Part shown: piece by piece, positions 18,101 to 25,470 of the stretch
Layout of the letters: every line of letters begins with the position of its first letter
How positions within the stretch are numbered: the stretch's first letter is position 1
Assembly: GCA_001931905.2 (NCBI GenBank)
Contig: MSJI02000957.1
Coordinates: 1 to 25,470 of the forward strand
DNA: 25,470 nucleotides
Direction of reading: 5' to 3'
Source of the DNA: Cladosporium sp. IMV 00045
Lineage: Eukaryota; Ascomycota; Dothideomycetes; Cladosporiales; Cladosporiaceae
Notes under the pieces: model-generated
Seen by the model: only the letters and a program-made list of their open reading frames with translations
Told to the model about the DNA's origin: nothing
Databases searched by the model: none
Position numbers and translations under genes: made by a program

Positions 18101-21097
18101 CCCGTATGTCACGCTCGAAGTTCAGCGGCGCATGCACCCCTCGATCTCGGCACTCATCCGTTCGACGTTATATCCGAATCTACAGGACTCTCCCCAGGTT
18201 TCCGACTACCCAGGGGTCTCTGGAATGCGGCAGAGGCTTTTCTGGCTCGACCACAGCCACCTCGAAGACGGAGAGAGTGCAGCTTCCGACACCACATCGC
18301 GCACCAACAAGTACGAAGTCGACGTGGTTTTTGCGCTTGTCAGGCACTTGGTCAGACAAGGCGTGTACGAAGCCTCCGATATCGCGGTCTTGACACCTTA
18401 CCTCGGACAGTTGAGAAAGTTGCGACGCTCTTTGAGCGCCTTCGCCGAAATTGTCATCAACGACAGAGACAGTGATGAACTGGTTCTCGACGATCACGAT
18501 TACAAAGAGAACGGAGATGAGATGACCTCAGAAGTCGCCACCAGGGCTCGCCTCCCGCCACGCTCAGGAGTGCGAAAGAGTACTTTGCTTCAATCGCTCC
18601 GGCTAGCCACATGTGACAATTTCCAGTTCGTTAAACTTTACACGCTATCACATGTATAAAACTGACTATTTGTGGCAGGGGCGAAGAGGCTAAGGTGGTT
18701 ATTGTCTCACTGGTACGCTGCAATCAGCAACGTAAGTGTGGCTTCTTGAGGACTTCAAACCGTATCAACGTCCTGTTATCCCGAGCGCAGCACGGGATGT
18801 ACATTATCGGCAACACCGAGACATCCTCTCACGTGCCCATGTGGGGCAGTGTATTAGATATGCTCAGGAAAAAGGGCAATGTTGGCAGGGACCTCCAGCT
18901 TTGCTGTCCCCGCCATCCGGACACGCTACTTCAAGTCACCACCCCTGATGACTTTTCCAGAGTTTCACCAGAGGCCGGGTGCGATATTCTTTGCGGACGG
19001 CGACTTCCATGCGGTCACTCGTGTATCAACAAGTGCCATTCAGATGGTCTTCATACAGCGGTCTACTGTACGAAACCGTGCAGCAGGGTGAAGAAAGGCT
19101 GTAATCACAACTGTCAGTACGAGTGCGGCCGTCCCTGCGACAAACAATGCACCGTCACTATTCGCAACATCGACATGGAGTTGCCGTGCGGACACCATGT
19201 TGACAGTTTGCCATGTTGGCAATATCAACACCCGGAACAAGCGAAATGCAGTGTTAAGGTCGAGCGTACAATCCCTGGCTGTGAGCACAAAGTTTCACTG
19301 CCATGTTTTCTCGACTTTAACACTCCGGTTTACGTCTGTACCGCCACTTGTGGTGCCTTGCAGCCTTGCGGTCACACTTGCAAGGACAAGTGTTGTAAGT
19401 GCCGTTTGCGCGAGGGTCCAAATATCATCAAAGAGGGACACGGCGAATGCAGGCAGCAATGCGGGCGCGATTTTACCAATTGCAAGCACTCTTGCACTGC
19501 TCCCTGCCACAGTGGTGAAGCATGCCCGCTTTGCGATCAAGTCTGCGACGTTCAGTGTAGCCACGCGAGATGCATGAAGAAATGCAGCGAACCGTGTGCT
19601 CCGTGTGCCGAAGAAGAGTGTGCGTCTTGCTGCCCGCATGTCAAGTGCAACATGCCGTGTGCCGCTCCATGCGACTGGGTCCCGTGCTCACAAAGATGTA
19701 CCAACCTACTGGATTGCGGCCATCAGTGCCCCTCAGTTTGCGGCGCTGAATGTCCAAGCAAGAGATATTGCCAGACCTGTGCTCCTGATGAGATCAAGAG
19801 TCTTCGAGCCGATGTTATCATGCTCAGCTCATATGCTGAAATCGATTTGTCAGAAAGCCCTTGCATTTTCTTGCCTTGCGGCCACGTCTTCAACCTCGAA
19901 AGTCTAGACGGCCTCATGGCTATGTCGGACTACTACAAATTGGATGCTGCGACTGGTATGCCGACCGCTCTCATCGGCCAGTCAAAAGCTTTCTCATACG
20001 AAGAGATCAAGACGTGTCCAGATTGTAGAAGCTCCCTTCGACTTGTGTCTCGCTACGGTCGCATTGTCAGACGTGCGCTTCTGGATGAGTCTACAAAGAA
20101 ATTCATCGCTTGGTCCAACCGAGAACATCTACAGCACGCGGAATCGATGCAAGCTCTGCAAGGACGATTGATAGAGTCACTACCAAAAGTTGTTCTCCCT
20201 GCAGGCAACATCTTAATGGCTCACGGATCTCACGTCGAGGTACTTGGCAGGTTGTCTAGAGTCGGTCAGCGCTATCGCCCATTGTCAAACTTACGTAAGA
20301 AGATCGAGGTCTTTCTTCAGAAGACTGCAGCTGAAGAGCAACCCTTTCGGCGTGTGCATGACATCGTTGAAGCGCTCCGTCGGCGTCGCTTCAACACTGG
20401 AGAGACCATCGATGCCTTCGATTTTGACCATGTTCTCGTGCAAACACGCGGATCACTTCTGGCTACCGCTTTAGCGATAAGATGCGAGCTCGTGGCAGTG
20501 TCAGATTTCATTGGCGTGCTTCATGAGCAGCGACATTGGCAGGACCGATCACTGGAAGTTGACTTCTCTAGAGATCGACACTCTTGCGAGGCTTTGGTGA
20601 GCTTCGCTAAGAGTACCTCCAACATCCTTCAACAAACAGAGGGACATATATTCTGGGCCCACTTTGCAGGGCTCGAGTGTGAAGTTATGGAAAGCCGAGA
20701 TGGTAGTGGTACCGGCAGATCCTTTGAGGGGATCAAGCGCACCGCCGAGGAGCACCTAGACAGCGCCAAGGTGTTGTGCAAGACTTATCCCGGCCAAACG
20801 AGCAGCGTTCTGACTGAGAGCGAGGATGTCCGTCGTCTTCTGCACGAAGCTGGGTACCAGAGTCAGATGAGGATGGTAGTCGCTGCCATGCAAGGGGAGT
20901 TCAGTGGTACTGGGCATTGGTACAGGTGCGAAAACGGGCATCCATTCACGATAGGCGAATGTGGCATGCCCATGCAGACGGCATGCTGCCCTCAGTGCAA
21001 CGCTCCAATCGGAGGATTGAGTCATCAGCCTGCAGCTGGCGTCCAGCACGCCGCTGACATAGAGCGGGACTTCGGGAACCTGACGACGAGGGATTGA
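15162..21097 (+). CDS. ZNFX1-like protein: CCCH pair, SF1 helicase, NFX1 repeats, RING-like patch, RZ finger (1960 aa)
   Basis: Exons are 15162-18625 and 18679-21097. CCCH fingers: Cys8/16/22-His26 and Cys34/42/48-His52. About 80-270 is helical, like the armadillo-type region of ZNFX1. UPF1-type SF1 helicase: GPPGTGKS (650-657, Walker A), VEEAGEVLEAH (Walker B, Glu911-Glu912), GDHQQLRPK (936-944), QRRMHP (988-993), DNFQGEEAKVV across the splice, RINVLLSRAQHG (1183-1194). About 1230-1522 is packed with Cys/His in NFX1-type units (LPCGHSC..KCH). CIFLPCGHVF (1550) with CPDCRSSL (1601) is RING-like. GHWYRCENGHPFTIGECG (about 1899-1916) and CPQCNAPIGG form an RZ zinc finger as in ZNFX1 and RNF213. 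Length is close to human ZNFX1. Relatives act in RNA silencing and dsRNA sensing. The role here is inferred: RNA-dependent ATPase with possible ubiquitin-ligase activity. Confidence 0.93.
18626..18678 (+). other. Intron of the ZNFX1-like gene (53 nt)
   Basis: Donor GTTCGT, branch-like ACTGAC (18661-18666) and acceptor GGCAG. It splits a glutamine codon (CA|G, phase 2). Splicing restores the conserved helicase motif DNFQGEEAKVV and bypasses the in-frame TAA at 18657-18659. The donor is unusual but the acceptor, branch and restored motif leave little doubt. Confidence 0.9.
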
Positions 21098-21719
21098 AGG
21101 CGTAGATACATCGCAGTAGCAGTGGGTCTTTAGCGTTCCTATGGATCGGGAGGACATGTTGCCTTTGATCTTCTCAATAGCAAAGCCACTCTATTTTTTT
21201 CCGTTATATCAGAGTACCAGGCAGATGCTGGGTGGATGCAAATCTTGATATGATTGAGCTGGTCTGCATGTGATGAGATAATTGTACTTGTTGTCGGTAT
21301 GCACGCTGCAGCCAGTCTGCAAAGTACGCAGGCGATGCTTTGGATGCTCGGATATCTCGGCTTGGAAGCGAGTGGTGGCGACGCGACAGTAAACCCCAAC
21401 GACTATGCTCTCGTCTTAGATCACTGGAGGTGTTTATTTCAATACTGCTATAGCTCTTCCAAACTGGACCATGCCGGTATGCCGGCTTTGAAAGTTGCAT
21501 TTCCACAAAAGTGTATTTCATCTGGATGTATCGACTTCAGCCATCTTTCAGCTGGCTAGGCAGAGAATTTTCTGCTCGTTCTCAGTTTGAAAGCGGTGCG
21601 TTAGCTCTTCAGAAGAACGCATGGCCTCAAAGAGTGAGCACTTGGGCGAGCGTATATCAACCACTTGACTGGATCTCTGTCTACCAGGCTTTTTAATCTA
21701 CAATTTAGGCAACCTGTCG
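21098..21719. other. Intergenic region, no supported gene
   Basis: This 622-bp stretch follows the ZNFX1-like stop. A frame of 101 codons (21254-21559, plus) and several minus-strand frames lack any recognisable motif. The stretch may contain decayed sequence leading into the AAA+ fragment that follows. Confidence 0.4.
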
Positions 21720-21869
21720 ATGGGGCGCTTCCTTGCTTGTCCTCTTGGTAACTCAGGCACGGGAAAGACAGCCATCGTCAGTCTGTACGCGAAATTCTTA
21801 GCTCTGCCGTGCTCTTCCTGTGGATGCGATTGTTTTGGTTACTGTGCTGGAGTCAATTCGGCGATATAG
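21720..21869 (+). pseudogene. Relic of an AAA+ ATPase (CbbX/SpoVK-like), Walker A region only
   Basis: Codons 21744-21800 read LGNSGTGKTAIVSLYAKFL. This agrees at about 14 of 19 positions with the Walker A region typical of the CbbX/SpoVK-like AAA+ domains of large fungal proteins (LGNPGTGKTTVARLYAKFL, from memory). The match fades after the following ALP, and a TAG at 21867 ends the frame; no Walker B (DEA) or arginine finger follows in any frame within 250 bp. I read it as a broken gene fragment. It could instead be an exon of a gene I fail to assemble, but the lack of flanking AAA+ sequence argues against that. The stretch from 21870 to the SMP-like gene shows nothing else. Confidence 0.5.
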
Positions 21870-22125
21870 TGTATTTGAGACTGCGAAAAGCTTCTCCACA
21901 GCATCATGTGAAAGAGTGGCGGGGAATCAGGGAAGGCGGACAAGTCAAAATCAGGGTGTGGTCAAGGTTTAGTCGTGAATTCAAAGCCTCGACACGCTAC
22001 TAAAAGAGTGGACAAGCAACAGGTAAGATTGCACCTAATGCTCAAAGCATCCCCTTCAGATCGTCACCGACACACGGCTGCTGATGAATCCATCATGCCT
22101 CTGCGACCCACTCTCCCAAACCGTT

Positions 22126-22385
22126 TCACTTCTTCCCGGTGTTGCCGTTGGCATTGACTTTGGACCCGTTGGCACTTCCGTTCTGGCTCACGCGACCAGC
22201 ATTGGCATTGTTTGCTGCGGCCGATTGAGCGCGCGAAGAAAAGCCAGAGTTTCCGCCAGATCCGGACTACGAGAGTCAGTAAGCCGGCTTGGGTGGGTAA
22301 AGTAATGACCTACATTTGCAGACTGGATTCGAGAGGCTGCGTCTCCCGACATGTAAGCTGGAGTTTGCTTGTTGTCACTCGGCAT
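22126..22385 (-). CDS. Small SMP-like (seed-maturation-protein-like) stress-type protein, 70 aa, one intron
   Basis: Exon 1 is 22314-22385 and exon 2 is 22126-22266. Exon 1 encodes MPSDNKQTPAYMSGDAASRI then QSAN; exon 2 opens with SGSGGNSGFSSRAQSAAANN and ends ANGNTGKK. The pattern M-S-x-D-A-A-S-R-I-Q-S followed by a Gly-rich link and F-x-x-R-A-Q-S-A-A is that of small fungal proteins carrying an SMP-like repeat, named after plant seed maturation (LEA) proteins. The product is rich in Asn, Ser, Gly and Ala, lacks hydrophobic segments, and is probably disordered and cytosolic or nuclear. The ATG has G at -3. Upstream lie TATA-like and AGGGG sequences, the latter a stress-response-type element. 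Function (desiccation or stress protection) is inferred from family only. Confidence 0.7.
22267..22313 (-). other. Intron of the SMP-like gene (47 nt)
   Basis: Read on the minus strand: donor GTAGGT, branch-like ACTGAC and acceptor CTCGTAG, splicing between whole codons (phase 0). Joining the exons links the RIQSAN end to the Gly-rich middle typical of the family. Confidence 0.75.
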
Positions 22386-22467
22386 GATGTCTGGGTTTTA
22401 GTTTGATCCTTGGTAGAGGCTATGTGGAGGAAGTCTATGATCAGGAGTCTGGAGATAGGCCAGGGCA

Positions 22468-22480
22468 CCCCTACTTATAC
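22468..22480 (-). promoter_or_regulatory. Putative TATA box and AGGGG (STRE-like) site of the SMP-like gene
   Basis: Read on the minus strand the bases are GTATAAGTAGGGG, about 85-95 bp upstream of the ATG at 22385. TATAAG is a plausible TATA element. AGGGG is the core bound by Msn2/4-type stress regulators in fungi. The spacing is sensible, but both motifs are short. Confidence 0.35.
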
Positions 22481-22754
22481 TTGTCAAGTCTTGTACACCG
22501 TACCTAGCGATAGGATGGAAATGTGACAAGGCGTGCATCTTCTCGTTAGAGCATCCATCACATGCGTGCATCTCTAGGCCCGACCTGACAAAATAATCCC
22601 TGTATATTGGCGGAATATTGCCGGAATTTGATATCGCGGCGCAACACAGCGCCATGTTCTCTCTTCGTATAAGAGATTCACTACTGTCATCCATTTACAG
22701 TGCACCCCTTCGAAGATCTGCCATTTCGTGCGAAGGGCGTTCTGGGCTTTCTGC

Positions 22755-22780
22755 GCTAAAATGCCACACTTCATTTTAGC
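22755..22780. repeat. Inverted repeat, 9-bp arms, related to the 2281 palindrome
   Basis: Arms GCTAAAATG (22755-22763) and CATTTTAGC (22772-22780) flank an 8-nt loop. With two more bases on the left it begins GCGCTAAAATGCC, one transition away from the 2281 copy. Confidence 0.55.
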
Positions 22781-22841
22781 ACTAGATTGCCCACATGAGG
22801 CCTTGAATCCATTCCCCACTTCAAATACCTGACATTCATAA

Positions 22842-23015
22842 GCATCCTCTTTCGACATCTTAGAAGCTGTCGCACCAGAAGCGCCTCTAGATGAGCCTTC
22901 TGCGACTCCTCTAGATGAGGACACCTGGGGTGCAACTACATCTAAGAAGAGCAAGAAGAAGGGAAAGAAGGCGGCGTCATCCTCGTTCATGGAGGAACCA
23001 ACCGAGACGTTGTAG
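22842..23015 (+). pseudogene. Possible terminal exon or relic encoding an acidic then lysine-rich tail
   Basis: The frame is open from just after a TAA (22839) to TAG (23013-23015). It reads an acidic Pro/Ala/Glu section (ILEAVAPEAPLDEPSATPLD), then DTWGATTSKKSKKKGKKAAS and a short end. The imperfect repeat APLDEPSA/TPLDEDT and the Lys-rich run resemble disordered tails of fungal proteins more than random DNA. CATAAG before it could be a splice acceptor, but no upstream exon was found. It may be the tail of a lost gene, perhaps the same one as the AAA+ fragment on the same strand; that link is speculation. Confidence 0.3.
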
Positions 23016-23347
23016 TGATTCGTCTCTTATCACGAAATTTCCGTTATCCCTCATGCCCAGAAATAGATGAACGAGTCTGTTCTCGATTAAGGCCAACGAA
23101 TGGATACTGATGCTCCCAGCTTCGCCCGTGGTTTGACGGATGCTGCATTTGTCTTCCGGCCTCCAAATCTCATGTAACGTTATGTCACGAAGCCTTTTCA
23201 CTGGTTTTAAAGTCAGCCTAGAGTCACCTCAGCATCGGGTATGCGCATGACGACTGCTTCAACAGACCCACCGACAAGAAGATCGTGTAAGAATGGTGCT
23301 ATGTTGGGACTAGCTTGCAGGATGAGTGCCACGAAGTGCTTGGACAT
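22977..23347 (-). CDS. Candidate small spliced gene, 99 aa, unrecognised
   Basis: Proposed exons are 23272-23347 and 22977-23200 on the minus strand, total 300 nt. The 71-nt intron (23201-23271) has donor GTGGGT, a GGCTGAC branch-like site and acceptor ACCAG, and splits a Val codon in phase 1. Exon 1 starts MSKHFVALILQASPNIAPFL; exon 2 contains RLRDITLHEIWRPEDKCS and LVHLFLGMRDNGNFVIRDES. I recognise no family and see no signal peptide. It overlaps the opposite-strand lysine-rich frame by 39 bp. Good splice signals and even amino-acid composition are the only support, and a chance frame is quite possible. Confidence 0.22.
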
Positions 23348-23895
23348 GTGCCATTCAGGCGTGCACTGTCACAAAAGTATGGCCTGATTTGAGATCCGAC
23401 AAGTGGAACGCAGGTATCTGCTCCCACAAGAACCTTCCTGCATAGTGCTGGTATGTATTAGCGGATTTGAGAGGTCACGTGCAAACCCATGCATGCGCTG
23501 TACTACACATAGTCATGGTCTTTTGCCGAACGAACTCTCCGCCACCAAAGCGGAGCATGAACCGGTGAAGCATGCGCCCAAGTGCTGTGGTCATTGATCC
23601 TTACAATCTGCAAAGTGAGGGTTTATTAGTCTACGTCGATTACACGTCACATGGTTGAGGATACGTCGAAAGGGATCACCAATCGAACACGGGTGCATGC
23701 AGATGACACGGGCTCAAGTAGAATGTTTTTCACAAAGTACTAGGCTATCTACCAAATTGCAAAGCTAAAGAGAAGAGGTGTCAAAGACAGGGTGAGCATG
23801 TATAGTACATATACTGTACAATGCCCATCATGCAACTATCGTACGATTATTGTGGGTCTCGTATGTGAACCGTGGTCCTATAGTCAAGGGCATCT
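23348..23895. other. Intergenic region, no supported gene
   Basis: About 550 bp with no recognisable coding content. A 6-bp hairpin (CTCCGC/GCGGAG) lies near 23539-23557, and an AT-rich near-palindrome (GTATA gtaca TATAC) lies near 23800. Confidence 0.4.
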
Positions 23896-24147
23896 TCAGG
23901 CATAGCCGGACATCAGGGTGTAGCCTGTGACAGCAGACCAGTCTTCCTTACCTGAGTCTGACACCTGCAAGCTGACCAAAGCGATACGGTAAACATTCGC
24001 CGTTCCCATTTGCTTTATCCGCTTTATGAAAGCCTCTTATTCGGCCGTCGAGAATAACTTTTGCGATTCCCGCGATTTAGAGCGAGGAGTACGAGTCGCA
24101 AGCTTCATGAAGTTCCTCATTACAAGTCTCAGCCGACGTAGGGTTAG
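23896..24147 (-). pseudogene. Degenerate minus-strand reading frame with one internal stop
   Basis: Reading the minus strand, an ATG-containing stretch (RNFMKLATRTPRSKSRESQK then LFSTAE) meets TAA at 24037-24039. It continues in the same frame as EAFIKRIKQMGTANVYRIAL and VSLQVSDSGKEDWSAVTGYT to TGA at 23896-23898. Both halves have protein-like composition, and the stop could be one change from CAA. It may be a small decayed gene or chance; no family is recognised. Confidence 0.2.
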
Positions 24148-24162
24148 GGTTGGGGTAGGGTG
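24139..24162 (+). repeat. Interstitial telomere-like tract (TTAGGG type)
   Basis: The tract reads TAGGGT-TAGGGT-TGGGGT-AGGG: two exact units of the fungal telomere repeat followed by two imperfect ones. It could be an old telomere scar, a seed left by telomerase at a repaired break, or a telobox-like binding site for a Tbf1/Teb1-type factor. Confidence 0.6.
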
Positions 24163-24493
24163 GCCAAACAACACAAGTTAACTATCTAAGTGAATGGACG
24201 AAACCCCCGTGGGTATCATACTGCCAAAGAGTTCCCCCTCAGCTGATACTATGAACATAATGTGACAAGTTTAAGCTCTTCTCGAAAATCTCAGATTCAC
24301 ACCCATGCCAGCATGCCAGGAGGTAAATATCTCTAGGGAACTTCGAAAATCGACGAATATCCCACAAGCACTACTCGGATTTTGTGTGCAAGCCACTTGT
24401 AAAGGCAGCCCAACGCGCATCGCTTCCACTACTGACTCTGCCATGAGATCCATGTGGCGCTTTGCTGCAGTAGGTCTACTGTCTTATGCTCCG

Positions 24494-24514
24494 CTGGAAC
24501 GCGGCGCGTTCCAG
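24494..24514. repeat. GC-rich palindrome 1 of a cluster
   Basis: Perfect 10-bp arms CTGGAACGCG and CGCGTTCCAG around a single G. Confidence 0.7.
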
Positions 24515-24548
24515 CCCGAACCGCTTGCGATCGCCATGTTGACCCTCT

Positions 24549-24566
24549 GGAACGCGTCGCGCTTCC
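24549..24566. repeat. GC-rich palindrome 2 of a cluster
   Basis: GGAACGCG-T-CGCGCTTCC, the same core as palindrome 1 with one extra C in the right arm. It is flanked by CTGGA (24547) and TCCAG (24572), which extends the symmetry. Confidence 0.55.
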
Positions 24567-24590
24567 GTTTCTCCAGCATTGTTGACATGC

Positions 24591-24608
24591 GGGAACGCGC
24601 GCGGTCCC
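24591..24608. repeat. GC-rich palindrome 3 of a cluster
   Basis: GGGAACGCG-CGCGGTCCC, matching its reverse complement at 16 of 18 positions. Confidence 0.5.
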
Positions 24609-24652
24609 ACGCCTGCACGGATCGTTTTTCCGGCTGCCGCTTGCCGCCGTGG

Positions 24653-24679
24653 TGCACCCATGGAGCGCGTCGCGGTGCA
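24653..24679. repeat. GC-rich near-palindrome 4 of a cluster
   Basis: TGCACC and GGTGCA arms enclose GGAGCGCGTCGC, a variant of the same core. Confidence 0.4.
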
Positions 24680-25137
24680 AATGCTCAGAAACAACCAACG
24701 GTCGCCCGACAATGGACCAGTCATCTCCTAAGTAGTATACACAGAGGAATCGACTCTCCAAAGGGATCGACTTCACTTTCCCCTTCTCTGCTCCCAAAAA
24801 ACTGTCCGAGCGCTGAATTGTGCTATTTCGCACAGCTTTTGTGAGCGCACCATGCTTCCTTTCCACGCATCTCTGCCGCTCTCTGTCAACACTTTTCGTC
24901 CTGTGTCTAACGTGTCCTTCCACTTTGAAGTTCTTCTCTCCCCCTGTCTCCCGTACGGCGCTGGCGCTATTCCCGCATGCCCTGCATATTCCCCTGCTCC
25001 AACACTTCTTGACACTAAGTTAACTTCTTCTCGCGAATCTTTGGTTCGACGGTTCGAACTAAGCTCTCGGCCACGACATGACCATGGACAGTGCCGCAGA
25101 CTGTTTTACGATATTACCTACGCAGTTATGCTTCCCT

Positions 25138-25154
25138 GGAATGCGTCGCATTCC
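25138..25154. repeat. Palindrome 5 of the cluster family
   Basis: Perfect 8-bp arms GGAATGCG and CGCATTCC around a single T. It equals palindrome 2 with C-to-T and G-to-A changes kept symmetrical. Confidence 0.6.
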
Positions 25155-25424
25155 CCAAATGCGCATAACGTTACTTGGGTTGTGGCTGCAGATCCGAGAC
25201 TTGCGGGTTTCAGCAGCCATCGCAAGCCAATAAAAGGCGGCATATTGCGCGACATTGGCCAAACAATGCGAGCGTGATGGAACTTTTCTAAATTCTGAAG
25301 CAAAGGAAAAAGAGGGAAGCATATTTAAGGTAAAAATATCATCGCTTTTTAATCCAACGCATATACGAACCAGAATGCATGTAGAATGCAACTGAATAAC
25401 ACAATCAAGCGAGGCCGACCTCGA

Positions 25425-25461
25425 GGAGTCGAGTCCGATTTTGCGGAGTCAGGTCCGATTT
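25425..25461 (+). repeat. Short direct repeat, 20-bp period, at window edge
   Basis: GGAGTCGAGTCCGATTT (25425) and GGAGTCAGGTCCGATTT (25445) match at 15 of 17 positions. A small hairpin (CGAGG/CCTCG, 25410-25423) precedes them. The array may continue past the window. Confidence 0.5.
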
Positions 25462-25470
25462 CTTTCTGCT

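Larger units (their letters stand above)
22386..22841. other. Intergenic region upstream of the SMP-like gene
   Basis: It holds the presumed promoter of the minus-strand SMP-like gene at its left end and a 9-bp-arm inverted repeat at 22755-22780. A 138-codon minus-strand frame (22574-22990) is mainly the complement of a lysine-rich plus-strand stretch and has no family signal. Confidence 0.45.
24163..25470. other. Gene-poor region with palindrome cluster
   Basis: No supported gene in 1.3 kb. A 179-codon plus-strand frame (24305-24844) spans four GC-rich palindromes and has the Arg/Ser/Ala-rich look of a frame made by GC-rich repeats, with no known domain. Pyrimidine-rich sequence fills about 24770-25000. 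The right end carries a 20-bp-period repeat that may continue beyond the window. Confidence 0.45.

Noticed and set aside
18657..18694. ZNFX1-like gene split into two genes or broken by a stop
   Set aside because: A 53-nt intron with branch and acceptor restores the conserved DNFQGEEAKVV motif exactly, so the gene is intact.
22574..22990. 138-codon minus-strand frame
   Set aside because: Its FFPFFLLFL start is the complement of the lysine-rich plus-strand run and it contains no domain; coding status is unlikely.
24305..24844. 179-codon plus-strand frame
   Set aside because: It spans four palindromes, has GC-driven Arg/Ser/Ala composition and no family signal; an equally long frame exists on the opposite strand.
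25040..25075. tRNA-like GGTTCGAC/GGTTCGAAC
   Set aside because: No acceptor stem, D-arm or anticodon arm can be folded around these bases on either strand.
24494..25154. Palindrome cluster as a CRISPR array
   Set aside because: Spacing is irregular (about 42-70 bp, then 460 bp), copies are unequal, and the genome is eukaryotic.

Overview
The window is nuclear DNA of a filamentous ascomycete (Pezizomycotina). The evidence is compact genes with very short GT-AG introns (47, 53 and 47 nt) carrying CTGAC-type branch sites, families typical of fungi (a CCCH protein with a fungus-specific domain, a DUF6606/DUF3638/DUF3645 giant, a ZNFX1-like helicase), a Tad1/I-type LINE, and a TTAGGG-type telomere-like tract. 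A Dothideomycete is a guess from general style only.

Layout: 1-1117 is the 3' end of a LINE (RNase H and zinc-knuckle end of ORF2, 3' UTR, A17 tail). 1302-2063 (minus) encodes a dsRNA-binding protein with what looks like a catalytically dead RNase III fold. From 2783 to 21097 three large genes run in the same direction: a two-CCCH-finger protein (469 aa, one intron), a 3131-aa intronless giant with a helicase-like ATPase core, and a 1960-aa ZNFX1-type protein (CCCH pair, SF1 helicase, NFX1 cysteine repeats, RING-like patch, C-terminal RZ finger; one intron). From 21.1 kb to the end the window is gene-poor. It holds a broken AAA+ ATPase fragment, one small spliced SMP-like gene (22126-22385, minus), weak or decayed reading frames, a telomere-like tract, and a cluster of GC-rich palindromes.

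How the genes may work together: four neighbours carry recognisable RNA-binding or nucleic-acid-remodelling parts (dsRBD, two CCCH pairs, two P-loop motor cores). ZNFX1 homologues act in RNA silencing and dsRNA sensing elsewhere (S. pombe Hrr1, animal ZNFX1). A joint role in RNA surveillance or defence is therefore a reasonable hypothesis, but it is inferred from content and proximity only. The LINE on one side and gene relics plus a telomere-like tract on the other suggest an accessory or subtelomere-like setting.

I saw no tRNA, rRNA or CRISPR array. Residue numbers follow the splice models given here, which were derived by eye.
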